39,454 nt of DNA. Origin: a virus. Position numbers and translations under genes: made by a program. Shown here in pieces: positions 1 through 8,712 of the stretch (the stretch's first letter is position 1; the number at the start of each line of letters is the position of its first letter). Under the pieces are notes generated by a model. That model was given only the letters and a program-made list of their open reading frames with translations. It did no database searches and was not told the DNA's origin. The stretch covers positions 1 to 39,454 of the IMG/VR virus record IMGVR_UViG_3300040801_006104; one strand, written 5' to 3'.

Positions 1-243
1 TTAGAAGGGCAGGTTATTCTGGACCCACTCCTTCAGCAGTGTGGCAAGCAACGCCGCGACGGCAACGATGCCGCCGTACCCGATCAGTGCTCGCTTCTGG
101 TTTTTCTCCATCGTCTTGATCCGTGCCTCATTGTCTTCGACCTGTCGAATGAGAGGGCATATCTCTTTTCGGACGGCTTCGATGAGTGGGGTAACAAACA
201 TCCGCTGGAACTGTTCAGCGTCGTCCAGATTGTTCAGATCCAT
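1..243 (-). CDS. holin-like small membrane protein
   Basis: This is an 80-residue protein, complete, with its TAA stop at the first three bases of the window. The N-terminal half is charged and helical, with a run of Glu/Arg/Lys/Asn suited to a coiled coil. A single hydrophobic segment lies at about residues 53-68 (IGYGGIVAVAALLATLL), followed by a short tail. This layout (coiled coil, one membrane span, short outer end) is that of XhlA/haemolysin-type phage membrane proteins and some holins. It is the last gene of the virion operon, 10 bases after the giant protein gene, where phages often keep lysis genes. No endolysin is next to it in the window. A holin role is inferred from topology and position only; a virion-associated membrane protein is possible. 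Confidence 0.6.
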   Translation of the reverse strand: MDLNNLDDAEQFQRMFVTPLIEAVRKEICPLIRQVEDNEARIKTMEKNQKRALIGYGGIVAVAALLATLLKEWVQNNLPF

Positions 244-253
244 GGTTTTCTCC

Positions 254-3200
254 TCACTCGCTTAGTGGCCGCCTTGCGTACCGTTTGAACACGTCTGCCA
301 TCTCTCGGAGGGGCACCTCATCCCTGCCCCTCTGTCTCGCCGCACCGGCAACGGTCTGCCCACCGATGTCGAGCGGCACGTAGACGCCGCGGAGCAGGGC
401 AGCCGAGTCCGCCTGGCTCAGGTTGGCCCCCTCCAAGGCTTCGAGGATCTCGGCCCGGCCCACGCCGGCCCGGCCCGCGGCGGCGACCCGGCGGTGCATA
501 TCAACCCAGCGGGTGAACCGACGCTGTTCCATCTCCTGATAGGCTTCCAGGATCTTGTCCCTCGGGGAGCCGGGACGGTACAGCTCCCGCAGGAACAACC
601 GGCGGATATCCCCCTCGGACTCCTTGAAGTCCCGGGCCTGAAAGGTGAGCCCGGTGCCGTAGTCGAGCGACCGGACCTTCACGCCGGTGACCTCCGCGGT
701 GATCTCGTCCACGGGTCGGATCTTGTCGCCGTAGCTCGTCTCCTCGCCCCTGATACCGGGGATGATCCGGTTCCGCATCCGATCGAGCGTGCCCGGTTCG
801 AGGGCCTCGAACATGTGCGTCAGGCGGTCCTCCCACTGTCCCTGGACACTGTCCTCCGGGTTGTAGACGCGAGCCCCGGTCTTCGTCTTGTTCCGGGCCA
901 CGTCGAGCAACGCCCCGGTGAAGATCGCCTCGCCCACGAGGGGCTGGAAGAACTCGGCGACCGCCTCGGTCATCCGGTCGAGCACCGCTCCGTCGCCGCC
1001 GAACACCCGGTTCAACGGGTCGGTGAGAGCGGAGTACGGACTGAAGCTGCTCAGGTCGACGTAGCGGGTGTTGCCGTTCTCGCGGCCGAGGAACATGAAC
1101 ACGCTCCCCCTCTCCCACGGTGCGACGAACAGGCGGAAGTCCTCCTCGTCCTCGTCGCTGATCCCCAGCAGGGCCTTGGTGATCTCCTGGGCAGCGAGGG
1201 GCAGGCTTAGGGCAGCTAGTTGGCCGGCGGCACGTTCGGCACCGGCTCGCATCTGGGCCCTGTTCCCGCTCCGGTAGCCCTCAGAGAGATCCTCGGCGGT
1301 GTAGAGGATCGAGTTCCCCGTGGTCCGCAGCGTCTCCCACCAGAAGCTGACGAACGGCCCGACCAACGGCTGACGCCGGAGCTTCTGGATCGCGGGCGGG
1401 ATCTTGCTGTACGTCGGGTAGGTGTTGAGCACCCGCTCCGCGGCGTACCGCTCCGCCCTCTCCAGCCCCCAGGTCGGATGGATCCTCTTCGTCCGTGCCA
1501 GCTCGTTCTGGAAGCCGTAGATCTTGCCGAGGTGGTCGCTCGTCTGGTAGAGCTTCGCCGGCACCCGGATCGCCCGCTTGAACGCACCGAGGGCACCCGA
1601 GACGTGGCCGGCTTTCGCGTACTCCGTGTCGAGGCCGATGTCGTCGAGATCGCGGAGTACCTCGTTCGCACGAACCCCTTGCCCCAGCACCCCCAGACGA
1701 TGGAGCTTCTCGATGTAAGCCTCGCTCTCCTGCGACCCCTTGCTCCGGAAGTCGTCGACCAGGGTCCGCAGGGAGCCGCCATACTTCGACGCGTTCCAGT
1801 GCCCCGACATGAGGTTGAAGAACGGCTGGCCCGCCAGGTTGCGGGCCTGGGTCATCAGGCTGGTGATCGTCTTGCTCGACTTGGCCGCGAGGTTCACGCT
1901 CATGAGCGCTCGTGCCCACATCGGGTACTGGCCGCTCTCGCCGAACTCCTCGAACGCCTTGACGATCGCCGGACTGGTCCGCAGGCCGTTGAGGGGGGCG
2001 AACGTGTGTGAGCCCTCCGCCGCGATCTGCGTCGTGTACCCCGGCTTGGCCGAGTCGTCGTCGAACAGCCACTTGCCTTGCCCCTCGTCCCGCACCCGGT
2101 TCAAGAACTCGTGGTTCGCCAGGAGGGCAGAGGTCTTGGCGACCGACTTCACGTAGTTCGTGAACGGGTCGGTGTACTCGCCCATTAGGGCCCGGATCTC
2201 CGGTGCGATGTCCTTCCGCCTCTTGAGGATCGCCAGGTTCTTCGTGCCGAGCTTCCCCTTGCGGAAGAGACTGTCGACACCGCCCTGCTTCCAGTCCTGT
2301 AGCAGCTCCTCGACGTGGATCGGGGCGAGGGCAGGGTCTTGGCCGCTCTGCTCGAGCTGCTCCTCGATGAAGCGGACCGCGTTGGCCTTCACGCTCGAAG
2401 GGATCGACTTCGTCCACTTCTCCCCCTGGTCGAAGATCCGGTACGACCGGTTGAGGTACGTGCCCAAGTTCTCGCCGGCGACTTCGGCGAGTTCGGGGGA
2501 GACCAGGTTCGTCCCCACCAGCCGCGTCGAAAGGTCGTCGACGTGCTCCCGCATCCCCCGAAGGGCTTTGGCAACCTCGGGGTCGAACTCGGAGAAGGGC
2601 ACTCGGCCCTTGAGAGCGTCGTCCAGTCGGGCGACCTCGGCGGCACTCAGCTTCTGGGGGGCGACGCCGTGGACCTTGCGGATCGCTCGCTCAAGTTCCT
2701 TGACGCGGAACCCACTCCGCTTGATCTCGGCGGACTGCTCCCCCTGCCGATCTTGGTTGGCGTCGGCTACTTCTTGCGGGAGTCTTCCCCTGCTTCGAGC
2801 AACCGATCGAACGTCGGGCGAGAAATCAAGTCGCTCACTGAAGCGTGCATTATCTTCAGTGCCTTCTCTTCCATCTCGGGATTCTGGCCCTCCCTCGCTT
2901 CGATTCGGGCGAGCACCGCCTCCCGTTCCTTCGCTGTCAGTCCGTACCGGTCTCGTTTCTCGTCTGCCATCGGGATCTCCCAGGTTATCGGCCGCATCCG
3001 CGTAGTTGCCAAGGTCTAGCTCAGCCCCTCTAGTGTAGTAGAGTTCCTTCTCGTAGAACCAGAGTACAGCCTGAGCATCCGCGGGGCGAATCCCCAGATT
3101 ATCGGCCACCCGCTGCATGGCCTCCTCCATCTCGTTCCGCTCCCGGTCACTGCGGGGTGCGTCGACCGTCTCGCCGTTCTCGACAAGGGTTCCCTGGATG

Positions 3201-6200
3201 CGGTTCCACGTCCGGCTGAACCACAAGTCCTTCACCGTGGCACCGGGGACACGCTGAAGCATGAGCACGAAGGGACCGATCTTCGGGCCCAGAACAAGTG
3301 CCCCCGGAACCGAGTCGGTCGCCCGGCCTCCGATCCCGCCCGTGATCCCCAGGCGGTTCTTGGTCTCCTTGATCTCGGCGAGCGTGTGCTTCGATCGCAT
3401 CCACTCGACGGCACCCGCCTCGCCCTTGTCCTTCACGAGGGCGTCGATCTTCTTCAGACCGAACTCGATGGCGTTGCCGGGCCAGTTCTTGCCCGAGGTC
3501 TGCTTCAGCGGGATCGTGCCCGTTTCCTTGTAAATCTTCCAGATCTGCTCAGCAAACCGGAGGTTCGGGGCCGGTTTGTTGCCCTGGCTCATCACGCCGA
3601 CGACCGAGTTGAACAAGTCCCACTGGACATCGTCCTCCAGCTCCGGTCTCCGGGCGACCATCGTGTCCCGGAACCGTGTGAGGTTCTGGTCGTACCAATC
3701 GAGACCCGATTCCGGTCGCTTCAACTGGTACTCGATCTCCCGCTCCGCCACGTACTCGAACCGGTCGAGCCGCTCCTTCTTCGACTTCGCCTTGCCCACA
3801 GCCTTCCGGGTCCGAGCCTCCAGGGCCGTTGCGATCTTGTCCACCGTCGTCCGCCGCTGCGTCTTCTTCCTGGCGACACCGAACAGGCCCTCTTCGACAG
3901 ACGGCCGCTCGGCTTCCTCGCGGAGGTCCGTAGTAGGCAGAGGTTCCATTGCCTTGCGTCGGGCTTCCGGGTCGCGTGGGAGGTAGTCCGGTTCGGTCTG
4001 CTGGGCCGGTATCTCGATTCGACCAGAGGGGGCAGGGGTGTCGGTCTCCTGCTGGTCGAAGCCGGGATCGTTGGCCGGTCCGATCTCCAGCCTCTCCGCG
4101 GAGTGCGTGCTCCCCCGACGCGGCTCACCCTCGAACGTCCGCTGGGCCTCCTCCTGCGTCCGCATCCCGGACCACTCGTCGCGGACCTGCTGCCGGATCG
4201 GAGAGTCGGCCGTCTCCTGGAAGGCGAGCTGCACGGCAGGGCGGAGCCGTTCCGAGAACGACTGGACCGCCTCGTAGAGGAGCGGGTTCGCGTCGCCGGG
4301 GTCGTCGAGGTTGATCCCGAGCTTGCGGGCAAAGTCCCGGAAGGCCCGGATGATCCGCTCGCCAAGCGAAGGCTGCCCCACCAGGCTGTCCCAGGCCGCA
4401 TCGTCCATCGCGACGATGCCGAACGGCGTGGTGACCCCTTCCTCGGAGAGGTTGTTCGGCGTCCGCCCCGGACGCTGACGCTGGAACGCTTGAAGGTACC
4501 AGGACTCCGCCTGCTTCCGGAGCCTGTCCGGGAGGATCTCGACGAACTCCGCGAACAGCTCGGGGCGGCTCGCCGCCAGCTCGTGAGCGAACTCGTGAGC
4601 GACCGTGTCGCGGAGCCCGCGACCGGCCTGATTCTGGTTGATGAAGATCACCCCAGGTTCCTGCGGGGACCGGAACCCCCTGCCCTCCCCCTTGTAGTAG
4701 ACGATCTCGACCCCCCGGGACCGGAGAGCCTCCGCCGCCTTGGCCTGCTGGCGGTTCCGCGGCTTCGCCGGCTTGAACCCCCGGATGTTGTCCTTCACCG
4801 CCTTCACGGCCCGATCGACGTTCGGCTGACGCAGCCCCTCCACCGCCGCCGTCATGTCGGTGGGGAGGAACATCGACTGCTGTCCCCCGACGTCCCGGCG
4901 GTTGCCCCGCATCCTCGGGAGTTCGACGGGCTGAGCCTGAGGTGTATCTTGGATCGGCTCAGGCTGAATCTGAGGTGTCTCTTGGACCGGCTCAGGTTGG
5001 ACCTGAGGTGTATCTTGGGTGGCCTCCTGGGTAGCCTCCTGGGTGGCCTCCTGGGCCTGGAGCGTCCGGGGTACGACAAGAGCACTGCCGGGCTCGGATC
5101 GAGCGGCACCCTGGTCTATGAGATCCCGGAGCCGAACGGCATCGGACATGACGGTCGCAGGCGGTAAACCACTGTCCCTCAAATACTTCTGGGCCTCGGT
5201 TTGCAGCTTCCCCCTCCTCGGCTGGGTCGCCACATAGAGCGCCTTGTCGAGGTCGGACTCGAACTCAAGCCCGACCGACCGGCTCTTGGCACCGTCATGT
5301 ACCCGGTGCTTGAGAGGAGCTGTCTTGAGAGAGGGGGGCAGGGGTGGCGTTGATCCCTGTTCTGCGGGTGGCGGGACAGCCTCTTGCTCCGCGGGCGGGG
5401 CATACGATTCCGGCTGTTGCGTAGGCGGGGGTACAACCGGCTGCTCTACTGGGGCCTGGGGTACAACCGGCTGTTCCACAGGGGCCTGGGTTATACCCGG
5501 CTGTTCCACGGGGGCCTGAATGTCCTGTGCCGCCACCTGCTCCATGCCGTCCAGGCTGGAAGCCGGGCCCGCCCGGTTCTGGGCGGCGGACCGCTGCATA
5601 CTCCCGATCGCACCGGGGCCCGAGATGATCGCCCCCATCGCCGCCGCCTCAGCCACGCCCTCCAGCACCGCCTGCTCCGGGTCGACCCCGACCTGGGTGA
5701 TCTTGTTGGTGATGACCTGGGTCGCCGCCTCCTCCCCGCCCTCGGCGAGAACAATCCCGCCCGCCGTCGCCATCCGGCGGAGCACATCCTGCACCGCCAC
5801 TTTCGTCGCCCCCGCACCCTGGGTCCGGGCCAGATTCGAGAGGGCCGGAGCGAGCTTCTGGAACTGCCTGCCCAACGCCCCGAACAGCTTGCCCCCCACG
5901 AAGCCGCTGACGCCCTCGACGGCACCGACCGCCGACGCGGTCCCAAGCTCCCGAGCGAGCCCCACGTCCTGCCCGGTCCGGTTCTCGAAGGCACGCGTGT
6001 CGAGTCGACTTCCGCCGAACCCCTGAGCCCCGTACGCCGCACCGAGACCGACCGGCCCGAGGTAGCGGGCCCCGGTGGCGACCTTCGCCCCCTCGGCGAG
6101 CACGTTGCCTGTGAAGCCGGATACCCCACCGGCGGGGTTGAGGAACGCCTGCGTGTTCTGTCGCCCGCTCTCGATGGCACCCGTCGCGTCCACCCCGGTC

Positions 6201-6643
6201 GCAAGCTCCAAGGGGGTCGCCGCAGTAGCGGCGAGGCTGTACCCCGTGTTGCCCATGTTGGAGAGGAAGTTGAGCCCGATGTTTTGGGCCCGCCCGGCCA
6301 TCGTCTCGTTCTGCTGGTCCCGCCGGAGCTGGCGGGCTTCTTGGTAGAAGTCCCGGCTGCTCAGGTCGTCCCGACCGGATGCCTGCTTGTAGATGTCCTG
6401 GACCGCGAGCTGCTGGTCCGTGTCGGGTCGGGGTCTGCCCTCCAGGTCCGCCTTCTCGTTGAGAGCCTGGATATGTGCCGCCGCCCACTCGACCGCGTTG
6501 CCCGGAGTGATCCCGGTGTTCTGGAGACGCCCCTGCGTGAGCTGCCCCATCCGGGACTGCACAGTGGGAGCGTCCCCGAACCGGTTGCCGGCGGGGCGGG
6601 ACGGGGCCGCAGAAGCGGGTGCGTCTCCAAATCGGTTGGCCAT
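254..6643 (-). CDS. giant polyvalent/internal virion protein with metallopeptidase motif
   Basis: This 2129-residue protein is the largest gene here. After a Gly/Ala-rich N-terminal region with hydrophobic stretches (about residues 120-350) comes a Pro/Gln/Glu linker with three 10-residue repeats (QAPVEQPVVP type). A second Thr/Gln/Pro repeat block follows at about 530-575. A zincin-type HEFAH motif lies at residues 683-687, in a segment that starts FINQNQAG. A second conserved-looking region (about 970-1200) includes LFNSVVGVMSQGN and VLWFYEKELYYTRG. A third region (about 1300-2000) has ARNLAGQPFFNLMSG and looks like the helical C-terminal part of large phage polyvalent proteins. Known family behaviour: such proteins are packed in the capsid and ejected with the DNA. 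The position after the other internal-virion-type genes fits this. The peptidase activity is inferred from the motif alone. The region around residue 1225-1292 is low complexity and overlaps a separate frame. Confidence 0.8.
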   Translation of the reverse strand: MANRFGDAPASAAPSRPAGNRFGDAPTVQSRMGQLTQGRLQNTGITPGNAVEWAAAHIQALNEKADLEGRPRPDTDQQLAVQDIYKQASGRDDLSSRDFYQEARQLRRDQQNETMAGRAQNIGLNFLSNMGNTGYSLAATAATPLELATGVDATGAIESGRQNTQAFLNPAGGVSGFTGNVLAEGAKVATGARYLGPVGLGAAYGAQGFGGSRLDTRAFENRTGQDVGLARELGTASAVGAVEGVSGFVGGKLFGALGRQFQKLAPALSNLARTQGAGATKVAVQDVLRRMATAGGIVLAEGGEEAATQVITNKITQVGVDPEQAVLEGVAEAAAMGAIISGPGAIGSMQRSAAQNRAGPASSLDGMEQVAAQDIQAPVEQPGITQAPVEQPVVPQAPVEQPVVPPPTQQPESYAPPAEQEAVPPPAEQGSTPPLPPSLKTAPLKHRVHDGAKSRSVGLEFESDLDKALYVATQPRRGKLQTEAQKYLRDSGLPPATVMSDAVRLRDLIDQGAARSEPGSALVVPRTLQAQEATQEATQEATQDTPQVQPEPVQETPQIQPEPIQDTPQAQPVELPRMRGNRRDVGGQQSMFLPTDMTAAVEGLRQPNVDRAVKAVKDNIRGFKPAKPRNRQQAKAAEALRSRGVEIVYYKGEGRGFRSPQEPGVIFINQNQAGRGLRDTVAHEFAHELAASRPELFAEFVEILPDRLRKQAESWYLQAFQRQRPGRTPNNLSEEGVTTPFGIVAMDDAAWDSLVGQPSLGERIIRAFRDFARKLGINLDDPGDANPLLYEAVQSFSERLRPAVQLAFQETADSPIRQQVRDEWSGMRTQEEAQRTFEGEPRRGSTHSAERLEIGPANDPGFDQQETDTPAPSGRIEIPAQQTEPDYLPRDPEARRKAMEPLPTTDLREEAERPSVEEGLFGVARKKTQRRTTVDKIATALEARTRKAVGKAKSKKERLDRFEYVAEREIEYQLKRPESGLDWYDQNLTRFRDTMVARRPELEDDVQWDLFNSVVGVMSQGNKPAPNLRFAEQIWKIYKETGTIPLKQTSGKNWPGNAIEFGLKKIDALVKDKGEAGAVEWMRSKHTLAEIKETKNRLGITGGIGGRATDSVPGALVLGPKIGPFVLMLQRVPGATVKDLWFSRTWNRIQGTLVENGETVDAPRSDRERNEMEEAMQRVADNLGIRPADAQAVLWFYEKELYYTRGAELDLGNYADAADNLGDPDGRRETRPVRTDSEGTGGGARPNRSEGGPESRDGREGTEDNARFSERLDFSPDVRSVARSRGRLPQEVADANQDRQGEQSAEIKRSGFRVKELERAIRKVHGVAPQKLSAAEVARLDDALKGRVPFSEFDPEVAKALRGMREHVDDLSTRLVGTNLVSPELAEVAGENLGTYLNRSYRIFDQGEKWTKSIPSSVKANAVRFIEEQLEQSGQDPALAPIHVEELLQDWKQGGVDSLFRKGKLGTKNLAILKRRKDIAPEIRALMGEYTDPFTNYVKSVAKTSALLANHEFLNRVRDEGQGKWLFDDDSAKPGYTTQIAAEGSHTFAPLNGLRTSPAIVKAFEEFGESGQYPMWARALMSVNLAAKSSKTITSLMTQARNLAGQPFFNLMSGHWNASKYGGSLRTLVDDFRSKGSQESEAYIEKLHRLGVLGQGVRANEVLRDLDDIGLDTEYAKAGHVSGALGAFKRAIRVPAKLYQTSDHLGKIYGFQNELARTKRIHPTWGLERAERYAAERVLNTYPTYSKIPPAIQKLRRQPLVGPFVSFWWETLRTTGNSILYTAEDLSEGYRSGNRAQMRAGAERAAGQLAALSLPLAAQEITKALLGISDEDEEDFRLFVAPWERGSVFMFLGRENGNTRYVDLSSFSPYSALTDPLNRVFGGDGAVLDRMTEAVAEFFQPLVGEAIFTGALLDVARNKTKTGARVYNPEDSVQGQWEDRLTHMFEALEPGTLDRMRNRIIPGIRGEETSYGDKIRPVDEITAEVTGVKVRSLDYGTGLTFQARDFKESEGDIRRLFLRELYRPGSPRDKILEAYQEMEQRRFTRWVDMHRRVAAAGRAGVGRAEILEALEGANLSQADSAALLRGVYVPLDIGGQTVAGAARQRGRDEVPLREMADVFKRYARRPLSE
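2767..2970 (-). CDS. candidate nested gene inside the giant virion gene
   Basis: A 67-residue frame lies wholly inside the giant gene, shifted one base relative to it. Its start is preceded by GGGAG six bases upstream (GGGAGATCCCGATG). The product begins MADEKRDRYGLTAKEREAV and ends DSRKK. It is rich in Glu, Lys, Ala, Leu and Ile, and looks like a normal charged helical protein. The giant protein over the same bases is an Arg/Gly/Glu/Ser-rich low-complexity stretch. That is the reverse of what a chance shadow frame shows in GC-rich DNA. No family is recognised. A chance frame remains possible. Confidence 0.42.
   Translation of the reverse strand: MADEKRDRYGLTAKEREAVLARIEAREGQNPEMEEKALKIMHASVSDLISRPTFDRLLEAGEDSRKK
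4937..5055 (-). repeat. in-frame tandem repeats in the giant gene (33 bp and 12 bp)
   Basis: Two kinds of repeat sit side by side. A 33-bp unit begins at 4937, 4970 and 5003 and encodes an imperfect TPQxQPEPxQx pattern. Next to it a 12-bp unit (TGGCCTCCTGGG type) is repeated three times and encodes EATQ. Both keep frame and probably form a flexible linker before the metallopeptidase-like region. Confidence 0.8.
5431..5520 (-). repeat. 30-bp tandem repeat, three units, in the giant gene
   Basis: Three consecutive 30-bp units start at 5431, 5461 and 5491, each beginning GTACAACCGG or TTATACCCGG. They encode a ten-residue Pro/Val/Gln unit (QAPVEQPVVP). A change in unit number would lengthen or shorten the linker without breaking the frame. 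Confidence 0.85.
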
Positions 6644-6646
6644 GAG

Positions 6647-7636
6647 CTACTGCTTGGTGTAAGTGAGCCCGTCCTGGGAATCTATGTACTGGGTGCCGGA
6701 GGGGAGAGCCGCGTGCTCCTCGATCGTGTTGACGACGGGGAGGCCGCCCCTCTCCCCCGGAGGAGGGGCAGGGGGTGGCTGTTGGGCCAGTTGCTCGACG
6801 ACCCCAGGATCGACCCGGGCGGGTTCTCCGAGGAGGCCGCCCATCCGCTCCTGGATCGCCTGGTCGAGCTGTGCCCGACGGAGGGCAAGTTCCTGCATGG
6901 CCTGTTGGGAGCGGGCGAACTCCTCCTCCCGGCCCTTCCTCGCACCCCGCACGGTGTCCGAGGGCTCGGCGAGGAGCTGGTCCCGGTCGAAGCTGGTCTC
7001 GTCGAACCGGGAGTCGGCGAAGGCTTTGCGGGCCTCCTGCTCCATCGACTCGATCCGGCTCGCCTCCCGCCGCAGTTCTCGGAGAACGTCGTCAGCGTCG
7101 GGTCCGCCGGGGGCTCCAGCTTGCTGCGGAGACTGGATCCGCTGGAGTCCGCCGGTCGCACTGAACAAGTCCATCGCCTGCTGGCGTTGGTCTTCGGGCA
7201 GGGCCGAGAGGTACCGCTGGGCCGCCTGCTCCCGCTGGCCCCGCTGGGCCTGCTGGGCCTGGAACTGCTGGCTCCGCAGATCAAGTTCCCCCGCCTGCCG
7301 CACATTGTCCTGGAAGGAGTCCTGCATCCGGGCTTGGCGGTACTGGTTCTCGCCCGCCAGTGCGGCGTGGCGGTAGTTCAGGTCCGCCTGAGCTTGGCCC
7401 TGTCGGGCAGACAGTTCGGCAGCCGCCTGCTGGTTCTTGGCCGATAGGGCGTCCCGCTGAAGTGCCGCCTGGATCTCGGTGGCCCGCTGACGGTTGGCGA
7501 TCTCCCGTTGCTGGTTGGTGACGCCCAGGAACTGAAGGTCCGCCTGCTCTTGCTGTCGACGGCGTTGACCCTCCCCGGCTCGCGATGCGAGGCCGAGGGC
7601 CAGACCGACCGGACTATGATTGATCGTGATGGCCAT
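6647..7636 (-). CDS. Gln-rich coiled-coil protein, internal-virion type
   Basis: This 329-residue protein has a long central stretch (about residues 20-160) very rich in Gln, Ala, Arg and Glu, predicted by eye as continuous helix. The C-terminal part has a Pro cluster (QQPPPAPPPGE) and ends in a short hydrophilic tail. The gene begins directly after the stop of the preceding gene and ends three bases before the giant protein gene, so the three are one translational run. Alpha-helical, Gln/Ala-rich proteins between fibre and giant protein are usual for the inner-core/ejection proteins of short-tailed phages. The function is inferred from composition and place; no catalytic motif is seen. Confidence 0.65.
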   Translation of the reverse strand: MAITINHSPVGLALGLASRAGEGQRRRQQEQADLQFLGVTNQQREIANRQRATEIQAALQRDALSAKNQQAAAELSARQGQAQADLNYRHAALAGENQYRQARMQDSFQDNVRQAGELDLRSQQFQAQQAQRGQREQAAQRYLSALPEDQRQQAMDLFSATGGLQRIQSPQQAGAPGGPDADDVLRELRREASRIESMEQEARKAFADSRFDETSFDRDQLLAEPSDTVRGARKGREEEFARSQQAMQELALRRAQLDQAIQERMGGLLGEPARVDPGVVEQLAQQPPPAPPPGERGGLPVVNTIEEHAALPSGTQYIDSQDGLTYTKQ

Positions 7637-8044
7637 CTAGTCTTGACAGAACCTCGAGCTCTTGGGATCCAGACCGTGGTGCCGCATCCAGTTGTACTTC
7701 ACGCAGGGGGGCTTGGAACTCGTGTTCGTCAGCTTGTTGCCCTCCCACTTCAGCGGCGTCTTCTCCACAACCTCCTTCGCCCCCTTCGCCTGAACGAGCG
7801 AATCGCCGACCCACGCAAGGGGATCCGGGGTGGAAGTTGAAGACGCCGGAGCAGAGGCTGGACCACTCAGGCCGGGGCGACTGGCCGTCGCCGAGCTGAT
7901 CGGACCACTCCCGCCCCGGTTGATCGTGTAGGACTGGGCCTTCACCGCGTTGGAGATGTTCCCCCCGCCGCCACCTCCGCCGCTACTTCGACCACCCGGC
8001 CCGAAAGGGGCTGGACCCGAGGGCCCCACCTCCTCCGAAGACAC
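7637..8044 (-). CDS. small Gly/Ser/Pro-rich virion-module protein
   Basis: This 135-residue protein starts with GTG inside the end of the preceding gene (62-base overlap, different frame). AGGGGGCA just upstream can serve as ribosome-binding site. The first half is low complexity: a run of Gly at residues 22-28, then Ser/Ala/Pro. The C-terminal 50 residues look folded, with two Cys and a WMRHHGLDP segment. No family is recognised. Place and size suggest a minor internal virion or tail component. The start could be further in; a second in-frame GTG lies five codons downstream. Confidence 0.55.
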   Translation of the reverse strand: MSSEEVGPSGPAPFGPGGRSSGGGGGGGNISNAVKAQSYTINRGGSGPISSATASRPGLSGPASAPASSTSTPDPLAWVGDSLVQAKGAKEVVEKTPLKWEGNKLTNTSSKPPCVKYNWMRHHGLDPKSSRFCQD

Positions 8045-8666
8045 TGCCCCCTATGACCCTCGACGTCCGCTTGGGAGCGTTCGGGTCGGGAGCCGCCATG
8101 GCCTGCTGGATCAAGCCCGCGTAGTCGTTCAGGCTCGGACCGACGTCGTTGCGGGCGGCAATGAACTGGCTGATGTCCCCCGCCATGCCCCGTGTCGCGT
8201 TCGCCTGGGCCTGCCCGAACTGGGCGTTGTTCTGGGCCATCCTCAGCCACAGGTCCGCATTGCGGGCAGCCACCTGTTCGTCGATGTTCGCCCTCGCGTC
8301 GTTGGCGTCCCGCCGCACCCCACGCTGGAGGGAGTCGAGGATCGTGGTGTTGCCCAGGCCCCGACTGATCGCGCTCTGTTGGGTCGCCCCTCTTGCGTTC
8401 TGCTCCTGCTCGCTCACCCGCCGTTGGGCCGTCTCACCGACCCCGGAGGAGTTCCGCAGGGCCTCCATGATCGCCCCGCGGGAGTTGGCCTCCGCCTGGG
8501 GCAGGATGCCTCCGGCACCCGTGATCCCCTGCTGAGCCCGCTGGAGCACCCCCAAGCCCTGGTCGTACCGCTGCTCGTTGGCGGTGTTCGCCTTCTTCTG
8601 CCGCTTCTGGACGGCCGAGACGATCGACTGGGGGTTGCGGAGGTCTATGTCGCCAAGTCGTTGCAT
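7983..8666 (-). CDS. internal virion/ejection-type protein
   Basis: This 227-residue protein is mostly Ala/Gln/Asn/Arg-rich helix (residues 15-190), with a Gly-rich end (SVFGGGGALGSS). It is the first gene behind promoter P4, with a leader of only about ten bases. Helical, Gln-rich proteins without enzyme motifs at this position are typically ejected with the genome in short-tailed phages. I see no membrane span or catalytic signature. Assignment rests on composition and on the run of three similar genes leading into the giant protein. Confidence 0.6.
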   Translation of the reverse strand: MQRLGDIDLRNPQSIVSAVQKRQKKANTANEQRYDQGLGVLQRAQQGITGAGGILPQAEANSRGAIMEALRNSSGVGETAQRRVSEQEQNARGATQQSAISRGLGNTTILDSLQRGVRRDANDARANIDEQVAARNADLWLRMAQNNAQFGQAQANATRGMAGDISQFIAARNDVGPSLNDYAGLIQQAMAAPDPNAPKRTSRVIGGSVFGGGGALGSSPFRAGWSK

Positions 8667-8680
8667 GAGCTCTACCTATA

Positions 8681-8709
8681 AGTATACCACAGGACGAACT
8701 GTCGCGCCA
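8681..8709 (-). promoter_or_regulatory. promoter P4 (-35 TGGCGC, 17 bp, -10 TATACT)
   Basis: On the minus strand TGGCGC (8709-8704) is separated by exactly 17 bp from TATACT (8686-8681), which continues as TATAGG. The -10 is preceded by TGTGG, as in P1 and P2. Transcription would start about ten bases before the ATG at 8666, giving a very short leader. It would let the internal virion proteins be made separately from the fibre gene upstream. Confidence 0.65.
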
Positions 8710-8712
8710 GTT

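Noticed and set aside
3032-3060. Fifth promoter of the P1-P4 class inside the giant gene
   Set aside because: The -10-like word TACACT is present on the minus strand, but 17 bp upstream is GGTTCT, not the conserved -35.
3386-7447. Long plus-strand frames (593 and 687 residues) opposite the giant virion gene
   Set aside because: They are Arg/Leu/Pro/Gly-rich mirror frames of strong minus-strand genes, with no ribosome site and no recognisable fold; GC-rich DNA opens such frames by chance.
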